Shown: piece by piece, positions 8,064-16,407 of the stretch
Numbering within the stretch: position 1 is the stretch's first letter
Layout: each line of letters opens with the position of its first letter
Assembly (NCBI RefSeq): GCF_025963695.1
Contig: NZ_JAOQAH010000014.1
Location: 1-39,829, forward strand
Reading direction: 5' to 3'
Length of the DNA stretch: 39,829 nt
Origin: Segetibacter sp.
Lineage (GTDB): Bacteria; Bacteroidota; Bacteroidia; Chitinophagales; Chitinophagaceae
The notes under the pieces: generated by a model
The model's database searches: none
What the model saw: the letters and a program-made list of their open reading frames with translations, nothing else
Told to the model about the DNA's origin: nothing
Made by a program: the position numbers and the translations under genes

Positions 8064-9572
8064 CTACAAATCGCTATTAAACTGCTTATACTGTTTCATC
8101 TTATTATACAAAGTCTTTCTGTCTACGTTTAATATTTTAGCCGCTTTACTTTTATTATAATTAGCCTTTCTTAATGCCTCTACTATCATCTCGTATTCTG
8201 CGTCGATACTGGCACCTTTCAAACTATGCTCATTTATTTCCAACTGTTTTGTAAACACCGGCTCAGGTATAACAGGGGAGGTATAAGTTGCTGTTGCAGG
8301 GACAGGGTCTGGCTGTTTAACCTGTATATTAGAGGTTGCTTCCTCACTGGTTTCTCCAAATTGGAGCTTACTGAAGTTTGTAATTTCAAAAGGCAGCACG
8401 GTAGGCATTATATACTCAGTATCACAAAGTAGAGTAGCTCTTTTTACAACGTTTTTTAATTCGCGTAAGTTACCTGGCCATACATATGTTTTAAAAATTG
8501 CCTCAACTTCCGGAGAAAAGCCTTTGATATTCTTACTTAACTCGTCATTAGTAAGCTTAAGGAAGTGTTTTGCAAAAATCATCATATCGTATTTCCGATC
8601 ACGAAGCGGCGGCACTTCTATACTAAACTCATTAAAACGGTGATATAAGTCTTCCCGAAATTTTCCTTTCTTTGCCGCATCAAGCAATCGTTCGTTACTT
8701 GCTATTATAATCCTCACGTCCAGGTCAATATCTTTATTACCACCTATTCGGCGCATTTTTCTTTCTTGAACAACCCGCAATAAAGCAACCTGCACATCGT
8801 AGGATAAATTTGCTACTTCATCAAGAAAAATAGTCCCTCCGTTTGCAATTTCAAAGTTTCCTATCTTCTGGTTAAGAGCCCCTGTAAACGAACCTTTTTC
8901 ATGACCAAACAACTCACTTCCTGCTAATTCTTTTGATAAGGCGCCACAATCAATGGCAACAAAAGGCATGTCTTTACGTTTGCTGCGCTTATGTATTTCC
9001 TGGGCAATAGCTTCTTTTCCACTTCCGCTCTCACCGTAGATTAGAATACTATAGTTGGTTGGTGATACAAGGTCAATTTGCTTAAGAATATTTTTAAATT
9101 CAGGACTATCACTGAAAATATATTGACCGGAAGTAATTGTTTTCGATTTTGTACTATTCTTAGAATCATCTTCAGGCATTATTACTGTAGCCACGTTTTC
9201 CTGCTTAGCAGAACTTTTCTGTAAAGCAGATTTAATACTTAATAGTATCTCATCAGGAAATAAGGGCTTAGTAACGTAATCATAGGCTCCTAATTTCATC
9301 ACATCTACGGCAACCTTTATATCGCTATACCCGGTAACGATAATCACAGGAGTACGGGGATATCTTTCTTTTATCTTAATCAAAAGCTCCTTCCCGTCAA
9401 TGTCTTCTAATCGGAAATCACACAGTACAAGGTTTGGCTCGGCATTCTCAAGTTCATCGAGGGCTTTCTTTCCGTTGTGGGCCAGGGTTACTTCATAACC
9501 ATTCTTAGTTAAGAACCGCTTTAGAAGTAAGCACATGTCTACATCGTCATCTATAACTAAAATTTTACTCAT
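8064..9572 (-). CDS. NtrC-family sigma-54-dependent response regulator
   Basis: The 502-residue protein has all three NtrC-type parts. The receiver (about 1-120) has Asp9/Asp10, phosphoacceptor Asp52 in CDFRLED, Thr80 and Lys102. The AAA+ domain (about 150-395) has Walker A GESGSGKE at 180-187, the sigma-54-contacting loop GSFTGA at 227-232 and Walker B GGTIFLDE at 245-252. A Fis-type helix-turn-helix ends the protein (NYNKSKAAKILNVDRKTLYN, 471-490) after a Pro-rich linker. The loop reads GSFTGA rather than the commoner GAFTGA, a variant found in working activators. It starts 37 bases after rpoN ends, so the two are probably cotranscribed. Target genes are not evident in the window. Confidence 0.95.
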   Translation of the reverse strand: MSKILVIDDDVDMCLLLKRFLTKNGYEVTLAHNGKKALDELENAEPNLVLCDFRLEDIDGKELLIKIKERYPRTPVIIVTGYSDIKVAVDVMKLGAYDYVTKPLFPDEILLSIKSALQKSSAKQENVATVIMPEDDSKNSTKSKTITSGQYIFSDSPEFKNILKQIDLVSPTNYSILIYGESGSGKEAIAQEIHKRSKRKDMPFVAIDCGALSKELAGSELFGHEKGSFTGALNQKIGNFEIANGGTIFLDEVANLSYDVQVALLRVVQERKMRRIGGNKDIDLDVRIIIASNERLLDAAKKGKFREDLYHRFNEFSIEVPPLRDRKYDMMIFAKHFLKLTNDELSKNIKGFSPEVEAIFKTYVWPGNLRELKNVVKRATLLCDTEYIMPTVLPFEITNFSKLQFGETSEEATSNIQVKQPDPVPATATYTSPVIPEPVFTKQLEINEHSLKGASIDAEYEMIVEALRKANYNKSKAAKILNVDRKTLYNKMKQYKQFNSDL

Positions 9573-9609
9573 TTAGAAAATTTAATACTTAGTTTAATTC
9601 GTTTTGATT

Positions 9610-11031
9610 TCAAGCCCACATTCTTCTTAGTTGGGCAACCGGGATTTGAAGTTGCTCCCTATACTTTGCTATGGTACGTCTGGCTACGTTAATTCCCTTG
9701 TTTGCTAAAATAGCTACCAACTGCTGATCAGTGTAGGGATTTAACTTATCTTCTTTTTCTATAACACCTTCGATAGCTGATTGTATAACTCTGTTACTAA
9801 TGACCTCACCTTCTTTATTTATGATACCCTCAGTAAACAAATTTTTAAGCAAAATAATACCAAATGGTGTGTCTACATATTTATTTGAAGTAACTCTTGA
9901 AACAGTTGATATATCTACACCCACTTTGTCCGCTATATTTTTTAAAATCATCGGTTTTAGAAGGCTTACGTCTCCAGTCTTAAAATACTCTCTTTGCAGT
10001 TCAACTATGGCTTTCATGATTTGCATCATTGTTCCCTCGCGCTGCTTAATTGCATTTACAAACCACTGAGCAGAACTTAATTTACTTTTTAAATACTGTG
10101 TCGCTGACTTATCCCTAGTTGCTCCTGCAAATTGCACCGTTTCCATTAACGACTGATTAATGTACAAAGATGAAGATCTTGACCTGTATAAATTTACTTC
10201 TATATCGCCGTCGTCATCAACCGTTAAAATAAAATCGGGTATAATATTATTGTTTACAGTAGTGCCTTCAAATTCTTCAAGTACAGGCTTAAGTTTTAGA
10301 GACGCTAATAATCTCAAAACAATTTTCAGTTCTTCTTCATCAATGGAGAGTGCGTCCATTATCTTTTCCATGTTGCGATGAGACAGGTCTGGGTAATGAT
10401 TCTCAAGCAACTTAATTGCCATTTTTACATCAGGGCCTTTTTTCTTAAGATTATGGAGTTGCAAAAGCAAACACTCCCTGGTATTTTTTGCACCAACACC
10501 AACGGGATCGAGTTTTTGAATATGTCCGACAACTTCTTCCAACTCATCGGCTTCGACTATCACTCCATGTTTGAATGAAAGATCATCTGCCATATCCTCC
10601 AAATCCTGCAATAAAAAACCATTGCAGTTAAGGCAATCGATGATATAGTCCGCTAAGCTTAAATGTTTTTCTGAGAGACCCATGTACCTTATTTGATCTT
10701 TGAGCCCTTCCCGGTAATCACTGAAAGACTTTATAGGTACGTTAGGTATAGACTCACTGTTAAAATAGTTCTCATATTCAAGCTTGTAATCAGGTACATC
10801 ATCATAGCCGTGTTCTTCCCAATCTTCATAATCCTGAGCATTCTCTTTTGCAAATTTCTCAACTGCCACTGTCTCTTCCTCTTCATTCATTTCCAACAAT
10901 GGATTCTCGTCTAATTCGTCACTTATACGCTGATCTAATTCTAAAACATTTAGATGAAAAATGTTCAGCATTTGAATTTGCTGTGGCAAAATTTTCAACT
11001 GCTGTTTTTGGGTTTGAATTTGGCTGAGCAT
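9610..11031 (-). CDS. rpoN: RNA polymerase sigma-54 factor
   Basis: The 473-residue protein is full length for RpoN. Region I is Gln/Leu-rich (QLKILPQQIQMLNIFHLNVL, residues 11-30) with LDENPLLE at 40-47. An acidic region II follows, then the core-binding region, the helix-turn-helix DISTVSRVTSNKY and the diagnostic RpoN box ARRTIAKYRE at about 450-459, close to the C-terminus. RpoN binds -24/-12 promoters (GG/GC) and needs an NtrC-type ATPase such as the one encoded 37 bases downstream. The start is set by the first Met of region I. A perfect TATATTTG -7 box lies at 11136-11143, about 105 bases upstream, without a clear -33 partner. Confidence 0.97.
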   Translation of the reverse strand: MLSQIQTQKQQLKILPQQIQMLNIFHLNVLELDQRISDELDENPLLEMNEEEETVAVEKFAKENAQDYEDWEEHGYDDVPDYKLEYENYFNSESIPNVPIKSFSDYREGLKDQIRYMGLSEKHLSLADYIIDCLNCNGFLLQDLEDMADDLSFKHGVIVEADELEEVVGHIQKLDPVGVGAKNTRECLLLQLHNLKKKGPDVKMAIKLLENHYPDLSHRNMEKIMDALSIDEEELKIVLRLLASLKLKPVLEEFEGTTVNNNIIPDFILTVDDDGDIEVNLYRSRSSSLYINQSLMETVQFAGATRDKSATQYLKSKLSSAQWFVNAIKQREGTMMQIMKAIVELQREYFKTGDVSLLKPMILKNIADKVGVDISTVSRVTSNKYVDTPFGIILLKNLFTEGIINKEGEVISNRVIQSAIEGVIEKEDKLNPYTDQQLVAILANKGINVARRTIAKYREQLQIPVAQLRRMWA

Positions 11032-11135
11032 ATTGATTATCTGAGGTTTAAATGTTCACTTTCAATGAATCCAATACAACACCAAAGTTTAATGATGTGC
11101 AAAAAAAGTGTAAACACTGCAAATAGAACATGTTA

Positions 11136-11143
11136 CAAATATA
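11136..11143 (-). promoter_or_regulatory. possible -7 box upstream of rpoN
   Basis: TATATTTG on the minus strand matches TAnnTTTG exactly. No TTG is seen about 19-21 bases further upstream, so this is a weak candidate. Confidence 0.3.
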
Positions 11144-11611
11144 TATTTTAATTACTTCATAAGCTTCACTAAAATAGGAGCTTAAATCAAAGGTAGAGTG
11201 TAGAAAAGTTTCCACAGCCATTTTATTTAAAAATTTATTTACCTATTTTCTACTATGTGTCTTATTGTAAGTAACACTGCCTCAACACTTTATTAAAAAT
11301 AATTTTCCTTTATTAATGCGGGCAACAGCGCAAATGGCAAAGGGGGACGACAATACAATAATAATCTTAAAGCACAACCCCTATCAGGTCTACAATTTGA
11401 ACCTCTTAGCATTTTAATAAGAATAGAAAATTTAAAAGAATCTAAACTACAAAAGAGTTTACTAGCACAACAGCTACAACTCTGTTTTCTTTACTAGTGT
11501 CAGCTTCGGAAATGAATTTGAGGAATTGTCGCGAAAAGTAGCGGTAGTAACTTTGTTAGAAGTAAAGAAGTGGGACGTTCTTAATTTTTATTTTTTTACT
11601 ATACAGCATAT
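11144..11611. other. gene-free stretch upstream of rpoN
   Basis: No start-to-stop gene can be supported here. One plus-strand frame stays open for about 60 codons (roughly 11310-11496) and reads with plausible protein composition (for example LSGLQFEPLSILIRIENLK) but has no ATG, GTG or TTG start, so it may be a decayed gene end or chance. The rest is AT-rich without tRNA, repeats or strong hairpins that I can see. Confidence 0.5.
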
Positions 11612-11779
11612 TTAGAACTGATTTCGTACCGGAGGTTTTCTACGCTTAGCTATAATTGTCTCTATGTTTTTTGAGTAAAAACGCACAACATCATCAAAGT
11701 GAAATTGGACACCGGGCAACAGCACGAACTGTGTCATGCATTCTAAGGCGTTTTTTAAAAATTTTCCGGATGCTTTCAT
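11612..11779 (-). CDS. possible 55-residue hypothetical protein
   Basis: A minus-strand frame from ATG 11779 to TAA 11612 encodes 55 residues with a protein-like mix: MKASGKFLKNALECMTQFVL, then a Phe-His-Phe-Asp-Asp segment and a basic tail (Ala-Lys-Arg-Arg-Lys-Pro-Pro). A purine-rich AGAGGAAAT lies about 15-20 bases upstream, somewhat far for a ribosome binding site. I recognise no family. It is the only start-to-stop frame of note in a stretch of nearly 1 kb, so it is either a real small gene or a fragment. Confidence 0.35.
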   Translation of the reverse strand: MKASGKFLKNALECMTQFVLLPGVQFHFDDVVRFYSKNIETIIAKRRKPPVRNQF

Positions 11780-11954
11780 AGGTTATTGTTCTATTTCCTC
11801 TAGGGTAAATTCCGTACCAAAAGAATTTAGAATCAGTTTTCTTCTTTAAAAAAACACTTTTCGTTGAATTGAGCTCGCATTTATACCTTCATTAAAAGGG
11901 TGATACGATCAGCGAAGCAGTTAACATTAAAGGTGAAAGACAGATAGTTACAGT
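11780..11954. other. non-coding stretch before the terminator
   Basis: Only short frames of under 40 codons are present and none looks like a known family. The stretch ends in the bidirectional hairpin at 11955-11995. Confidence 0.4.
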
Positions 11955-11995
11955 AAAAAAAAATGCTGTATTCTTTTTTTACAGCATTTTTTTTT
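11955..11995. terminator. strong bidirectional terminator
   Basis: Perfect 16-bp arms (11955-11970 and 11980-11995) with core ATGCTGTA/TACAGCAT, runs of nine A and nine T, and a 9-base loop. It ends the minus-strand OmpA-lipoprotein gene, whose stop is at 12010. No clear plus-strand gene ends here. Confidence 0.9.
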
Positions 11996-12009
11996 AATAT
12001 TTATTTTTT

Positions 12010-12729
12010 TTATTCTGTTCCGGCAGTTTCTTTTTTTGCCTTTTCTATTAAAGCTTCGTTTGCGTAAACGGCAAATTCTACCCTTCGATTTTGGGACTTA
12101 TTTTCTTCAGTATCATTTGCAACTTTCGGTTGGGTTTCACCATACCAGGCAGTCTTAATTCTGGCAGGAGATATTTTTTGAGCTTGCAAGTAAGCTCCTA
12201 CTGCTTTTGCTCTTTCTTCGGAAAGGTTTAAATTATGGGATGAACTGCCTGAAGCATCAGTATGCCCTTCAATTAAAATATAAGAATCGGGATATTTTGC
12301 AAAAACATTTGCCAGGTCTTTAATTTTGGTTTGTGCAGTAACACTGATGTCAGATTTATCAATGCCAAATAAAACACCTGATTCAAAGGTTACGTTAATA
12401 CCTTCTCCTACACGCTTTACTTCCGCACCAGGTATCTGAGCAATTTCCCTGGCTTCTTTATCCATTTGTTTACCAATAATTCCACCGGTTACCCCACCTA
12501 CTGTTGCGCCTATGATAGCTCCCAGTACTGTGTTTTTTGCAGCTTTGCCCACGCCTGCCCCTACTGCTGCCCCGCCAGCAGCGCCAATAATAGTACCCTT
12601 TTGAGTTTTATTCAGGCTTTTACAACCAGATCCAGCCAGCCCTGTAATTATCGTTATCAACCACAGCCGTGATAAAATTGTTCTAACATATTTTCCATGA
12701 ATATTTTGTATTGTTATGATGCGATGCAT
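12010..12729 (-). CDS. OmpA-family outer-membrane lipoprotein with glycine zipper
   Basis: The 239-residue protein has a signal segment (about residues 20-35) ending in a probable lipobox with Cys36 in LAGSGCKS. A glycine-zipper stretch at about 43-90 follows, with repeated Gly-x-x-x-Gly (IIGAAGGAAVGAGVG and IIGATVGGVTGGIIG). An OmpA_C domain at about 110-230 has ILIEGHTDASGSSSHNLNLS, ERAKAV and SQNRRVEF, the residues that contact peptidoglycan. Proteins of this layout tie the outer membrane to the cell wall. A beta-barrel gene lies 26 bases upstream on the same strand, indicating cotranscription. The unusually long N-terminal region before the hydrophobic core leaves the exact start uncertain. 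Confidence 0.9.
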   Translation of the reverse strand: MHRIITIQNIHGKYVRTILSRLWLITIITGLAGSGCKSLNKTQKGTIIGAAGGAAVGAGVGKAAKNTVLGAIIGATVGGVTGGIIGKQMDKEAREIAQIPGAEVKRVGEGINVTFESGVLFGIDKSDISVTAQTKIKDLANVFAKYPDSYILIEGHTDASGSSSHNLNLSEERAKAVGAYLQAQKISPARIKTAWYGETQPKVANDTEENKSQNRRVEFAVYANEALIEKAKKETAGTE

Positions 12730-12755
12730 AATTTATAATTTTAAAACTCAATTTT

Positions 12756-13361
12756 TTATAAGCCAAAGTTGACGCCAACGTTCACCCCTAAGTTCCTGTT
12801 ATGCTGGTTAGTGCCTGGCCTAATATCAGTAATGCCATGTAGATAGTTTACATCAGCATTAAACCAAGTGTTGCTTACCAGACGTACATTTAACCCGGCG
12901 CCGGCAGTGACACCAAAATCGAAAGACTTATAAAAATCTTTGGAGTTTACTGTTTGAGTAACGACAGGTGACTCTATTTTTGTTTGTCCTCCGCTTAGGA
13001 AGCCGAATGATGGACCGACAAATACTTTCGGTCTTACTTTATGTCCATAGCTATTAAAGAAATAAATAGCCTTTAACGGTACCCTAAAATAATTAAGGTC
13101 TGTTGTAGTTGTTTGTCCGTTTGCCGAATACTTCCCTCCCTCAAAAGAATACTTCGCATCCAGTCCAATTCCAAAATGTTCAGCAGCACTATATACTAAA
13201 GATAAACCTGCATTACCGGCCAGTTTAGTCTTTCGATTAGGAGTGTTGTCTAACCATGATGCCCCTACACCTGCATTAGGTCCAAGAGAAAATTTACTTT
13301 GAGCACCTGCCACAAGACTAAGTCCGCTACTGATAACCAATGCTAATAAAATGTTCTTCAT
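12756..13361 (-). CDS. outer-membrane beta-barrel (porin-family) protein
   Basis: The 201-residue protein has a clear signal peptide (MKNILLALVISSGLSLVAGA-Q) followed by barrel strands: GPNAGVGASWLDN, HFGIGLDAKYSFEG, DLNYFRVPLKAIYFF, RPKVFVGPSFGFLSGG, FDFGVTAGAGLNVRL and a last strand ending in Gly-Val-Asn-Phe-Gly-Leu. This is the common eight-stranded OMP_b-brl type of Bacteroidota, which has no general enzymatic function. It is the first gene of a probable two-gene unit with the OmpA lipoprotein, so both products would reach the outer membrane together. The minus-strand leader (13362-13612) is shared with a divergent receiver gene. Confidence 0.85.
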   Translation of the reverse strand: MKNILLALVISSGLSLVAGAQSKFSLGPNAGVGASWLDNTPNRKTKLAGNAGLSLVYSAAEHFGIGLDAKYSFEGGKYSANGQTTTTDLNYFRVPLKAIYFFNSYGHKVRPKVFVGPSFGFLSGGQTKIESPVVTQTVNSKDFYKSFDFGVTAGAGLNVRLVSNTWFNADVNYLHGITDIRPGTNQHNRNLGVNVGVNFGL

Positions 13362-13612
13362 ACTAAATCAATTTTTCTCACCTTAGTCAATTTTAGTGCC
13401 ATAATAAAACATATTGCGTAAGAATTGATCGCAATAAAATTGTACAGAAATTTAAATTATTGTCATTTGATGGGACAAAAGTTATAACTCCCTACTTATC
13501 TGCTTATAAATGATTAATTTTTTTTTGTGAGAAATTGTTTCTACAAACAAATTACTTATGCTAAGGATTGATTTAAGTATTATAGTGGCAACGTTTTTTA
13601 CAACATTGCTGT

Positions 13613-13987
13613 ATGGATAAAAAGAAAGTATTGATTATCGACGATGAAGTAGATTTTTGTTTACTTATGCAATTCTATTTATCCAAAAAAAATTGCGACG
13701 TCAGCATCTCTCATACCCTTCATGACGGTTTGGGATTCGTACGAAGTAATACTCCTGACATAGTAATTCTCGACAATAATCTTCCAGATGGTTTAGGCTG
13801 GAAGGAAGCACAGAATATTATTAAAGCTGTTCCGGGGGTCCATTTATTTTTAATAAGCGCTAATAAGCCGGGTAACAGACCTTTTTGTGGTGACAATAAA
13901 GACGATTCGAATGTTGATGGCATTACCCAATGTCACATAGTTGAAAAACCTATATCCATATCTCAAATTGACAACTTTTTAAAATAA
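13613..13987 (+). CDS. stand-alone receiver-domain response regulator
   Basis: The 124-residue protein is a single CheY-like receiver with Asp10/Asp11 (VLIIDDEVDF), phosphoacceptor Asp54 in LDNNLPDG, Ser82 at the Thr/Ser position and Lys112 in VEKPIS. There is no output domain, so it probably relays phosphate or acts by protein contact. Between Ser82 and Lys112 it carries a hydrophilic insert (NKPGNRPFCGDNKDDSNVDG) where most receivers have a shorter alpha4-beta5 segment; that face usually makes output contacts. It is divergent from the barrel/OmpA unit and 45 bases upstream of a small disordered protein gene. Confidence 0.9.
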   Translation: MDKKKVLIIDDEVDFCLLMQFYLSKKNCDVSISHTLHDGLGFVRSNTPDIVILDNNLPDGLGWKEAQNIIKAVPGVHLFLISANKPGNRPFCGDNKDDSNVDGITQCHIVEKPISISQIDNFLK

Positions 13988-14032
13988 ACTTTTTTTTATC
14001 CAATTGAATTTATCAACGTTAACAATCAGATT

Positions 14033-14284
14033 ATGGAAGAAACATATAACGCAGATCCGAATGCTTCAACGGATGTAAAAACTTCTTCGACTGACTCAAA
14101 GGCAAATGACAAAACTACTGGCGATAGCCAAGTTCAGGACGGGCAAGGGGTTGACCGGCCTGAGCAGCAGAAAAAAGCTTATGAGAAGAGTGATGAGCAA
14201 CAAGAATATTTAGAAGATGCCAATAATAACACGGCGTCGGGTAATGAGAGCCCGGTTCAAAATGGAAACGGAATGACTTTGTAA
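14033..14284 (+). CDS. small disordered hydrophilic protein
   Basis: The 83-residue product is almost wholly made of Asp, Glu, Asn, Gln, Ser, Thr, Lys and Gly and lacks hydrophobic blocks and Cys, so it is probably disordered. I recognise no family. Similar small hydrophilic proteins are frequent beside stress genes in Bacteroidota. It starts 45 bases after the receiver gene on the same strand and is probably cotranscribed with it. Confidence 0.6.
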   Translation: MEETYNADPNASTDVKTSSTDSKANDKTTGDSQVQDGQGVDRPEQQKKAYEKSDEQQEYLEDANNNTASGNESPVQNGNGMTL

Positions 14285-14384
14285 AGCAGTTTTCCTAAGT
14301 ATGAAGATACATCCTACCCCTGTTAGCACCTTATTTTTAGCCTGGTACATCCGACCCTTGCAAAGAAATTCTACTTATTGTTGA

Positions 14385-16259
14385 TTACTCTACAACGGCG
14401 CAGGCCCATGCCCCGGTTTTGTTTCTGAAGCATCCATAATAGGAGTTTAAAGTTTTGCTGAAATTTTTACCTAAAGCCTGTTCACAAACTTTGAACTGCG
14501 TCTTCACTGGATAAATCATTGCCCCTGCCGGTGCAAAAGCGAATTTAATTTCGAGCACATTTGCTGCTGATACACTTACAGTATTCACATAGGGAGTTTC
14601 AGTAGTTAGAGATAAAAAAGTAATGCCAGTTTTTTTAACACCATTTCCCTTGTTGGCATTTACATAACCTTCATAAATCTTTCTTTTAGCTAATTTTTCT
14701 GAAAACTTGTCCCCGTTTGAAACAGGAGGGGCAGGAGCTTCGAAAGAGCAGCCGGTATTTACTTTAGAAATTTTAGACGGATTTTCAGTAACGCGCTTAA
14801 TTTCCGCAACAGCAGCCGAGTCTATGTTTCTTATTTGTGTTACCGACACCCATTCATCGTGTTCAGATGTTCTTCCCAGGTAGTGCACCTTGTATAAAAA
14901 CTCCGTTTCTTTGTCTATTATAGTCGCCTTTTCCCAATCACCTTTTGTATTTACTTCTGCGCTTTTGCCAATCAAATTCGAAACTGCCGACTTGTTACTC
15001 TCTATATCCGGTTGTGGAGCGGTTGTGGCGTCATCACTATTTACAGTTGCATTTGGAGCATTAGTGACAGCATCTTTTTTTACAGCGCCGGCATTTGCGT
15101 TTAAAGTAGATGAAGTATCAGTGACTTTCTCATTGTTCACCTCGTCCTGATGAGGTTTTGAAACAAGCGGTTCATTAATAGACAAACCGGGCTTCACCTG
15201 CTGATACTGTTTAACCCAATTATTTTCCGTTGTATCAATCGCCGTATTCGAAACACTATTAACAGGCGAAGTTGCAAGGTCTCCAGCACTTTTAATTGTT
15301 GTTTTTGTAATCGTATCAGAAGAGACAGAATTATTAACCGGCGGAGTTTTTATTACAGTAATCGATTTGGTTGTCTCCGCCGCTTCTACCACACTGTCAG
15401 AAGAGGTGGAGGCGATTACTTGCGCTGAAGCAACACTAACCACCGTATCTTTTTGTACTCCCGCGGCAATAGTATCACGCACAGGTTTATTAGCAACGGC
15501 TGCAGGAGATGGAGCAATACCAGCGTCCTGCTTCCTTTCGTCTAATCTCAAAACAGTATCAAGGACCAATCCATAAGAAGATTGTGCAGAATATGAAGCA
15601 ACAGCAACGCTGGTATCCTTTTGTACTCCTTGCGTGGCAGTATCACGACTAGTTATATTAGCGGAGATTGTATTAGAAGCTTCAAAGCGGGTTGCTCCTG
15701 TCTCTGTAACTTTTGGTATATAAACCTTATCCATTTCAGTAGAATCGTCAGCAGCCGAGCTTTTCGACAACCCTTCCTTCATTTTTTCAGAACTAGCTCT
15801 TGCAACAGAATCAGCCCTCTTAACCGCTTCTTCCAACGTGGCCTTGCGGGGAGTGGCTTTGACTAATGGATTAGGTGCGATAGATGCAGGGATCGCCTTA
15901 TCAGTTCTATTGTCGGCTGCAACGTTAGTGGATGAACCGCTTGTTCTACTTACCGGCGTCGTAATACCCCTTGCTAAATTAGCTGCGCGCTCCTCTTCTT
16001 TCAGCCTGTTCGCGTTTTGCTTCATCCTGGTGCCAGTCTGCCTTTTATCAGTAAAATAAATGCAATCGCATTCTTCGGTCGGGCCTTCGCCATAGCACTT
16101 TAAAATTTCTACTTTCATCCCACCCCCTACATCTATTTCCTCGTGGTTTCTATAACTCGGTTTTGTTTGAGCAAAAGATGAAATTGCTATAATTGAAAGG
16201 AATAGTTGAAAGACAATGATTAGAAAATAAAAAGATGTAATCCGCTTCACACTTGCCAT
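14385..16259 (-). CDS. secreted protein with low-complexity linker and Tudor-like domain
   Basis: The 624-residue protein has a signal peptide (hydrophobic to about residue 28, FLSIIAISSFAQ). A short Cys-containing N-terminal domain follows (KVEILKCYGEGPTEECDCIY). A linker of about 300 residues is rich in Ser, Thr, Ala, Val and Asp. A Tudor/Agenet-like fold is likely at about 429-481 (SAEVNTKGDWEKATIID, YKVHYLGRTSEHDEWVSV). A C-terminal domain has four Cys. The linker has an internal duplication (GVQKDTSVAVAS and GVQKDTVVSVAS), visible as DNA similarity near 15450 and 15612. I do not know a named function. The Tudor-like part may bind other envelope proteins or glycans, which is inference only. 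Confidence 0.6.
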   Translation of the reverse strand: MASVKRITSFYFLIIVFQLFLSIIAISSFAQTKPSYRNHEEIDVGGGMKVEILKCYGEGPTEECDCIYFTDKRQTGTRMKQNANRLKEEERAANLARGITTPVSRTSGSSTNVAADNRTDKAIPASIAPNPLVKATPRKATLEEAVKRADSVARASSEKMKEGLSKSSAADDSTEMDKVYIPKVTETGATRFEASNTISANITSRDTATQGVQKDTSVAVASYSAQSSYGLVLDTVLRLDERKQDAGIAPSPAAVANKPVRDTIAAGVQKDTVVSVASAQVIASTSSDSVVEAAETTKSITVIKTPPVNNSVSSDTITKTTIKSAGDLATSPVNSVSNTAIDTTENNWVKQYQQVKPGLSINEPLVSKPHQDEVNNEKVTDTSSTLNANAGAVKKDAVTNAPNATVNSDDATTAPQPDIESNKSAVSNLIGKSAEVNTKGDWEKATIIDKETEFLYKVHYLGRTSEHDEWVSVTQIRNIDSAAVAEIKRVTENPSKISKVNTGCSFEAPAPPVSNGDKFSEKLAKRKIYEGYVNANKGNGVKKTGITFLSLTTETPYVNTVSVSAANVLEIKFAFAPAGAMIYPVKTQFKVCEQALGKNFSKTLNSYYGCFRNKTGAWACAVVE

Positions 16260-16407
16260 GATCTTTATATTATATAAACTTACTGTTGTAGTTAAAGGTT
16301 GTCTTAGATTTTAAGATACTTAAATATCTACAGATTGAACCGATTCAACCCCTTCATTTTTTAAAACTATCCGAAATTGGCCTGCCCCGGTGCAGGAATT
16401 ACTTCTG

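Noticed and set aside
14890..16059. Several plus-strand frames of 70-86 codons opposite the secreted Tudor-like gene
   Set aside because: They arise from the low-complexity Ser/Thr/Ala codons of the minus-strand gene and overlap each other.
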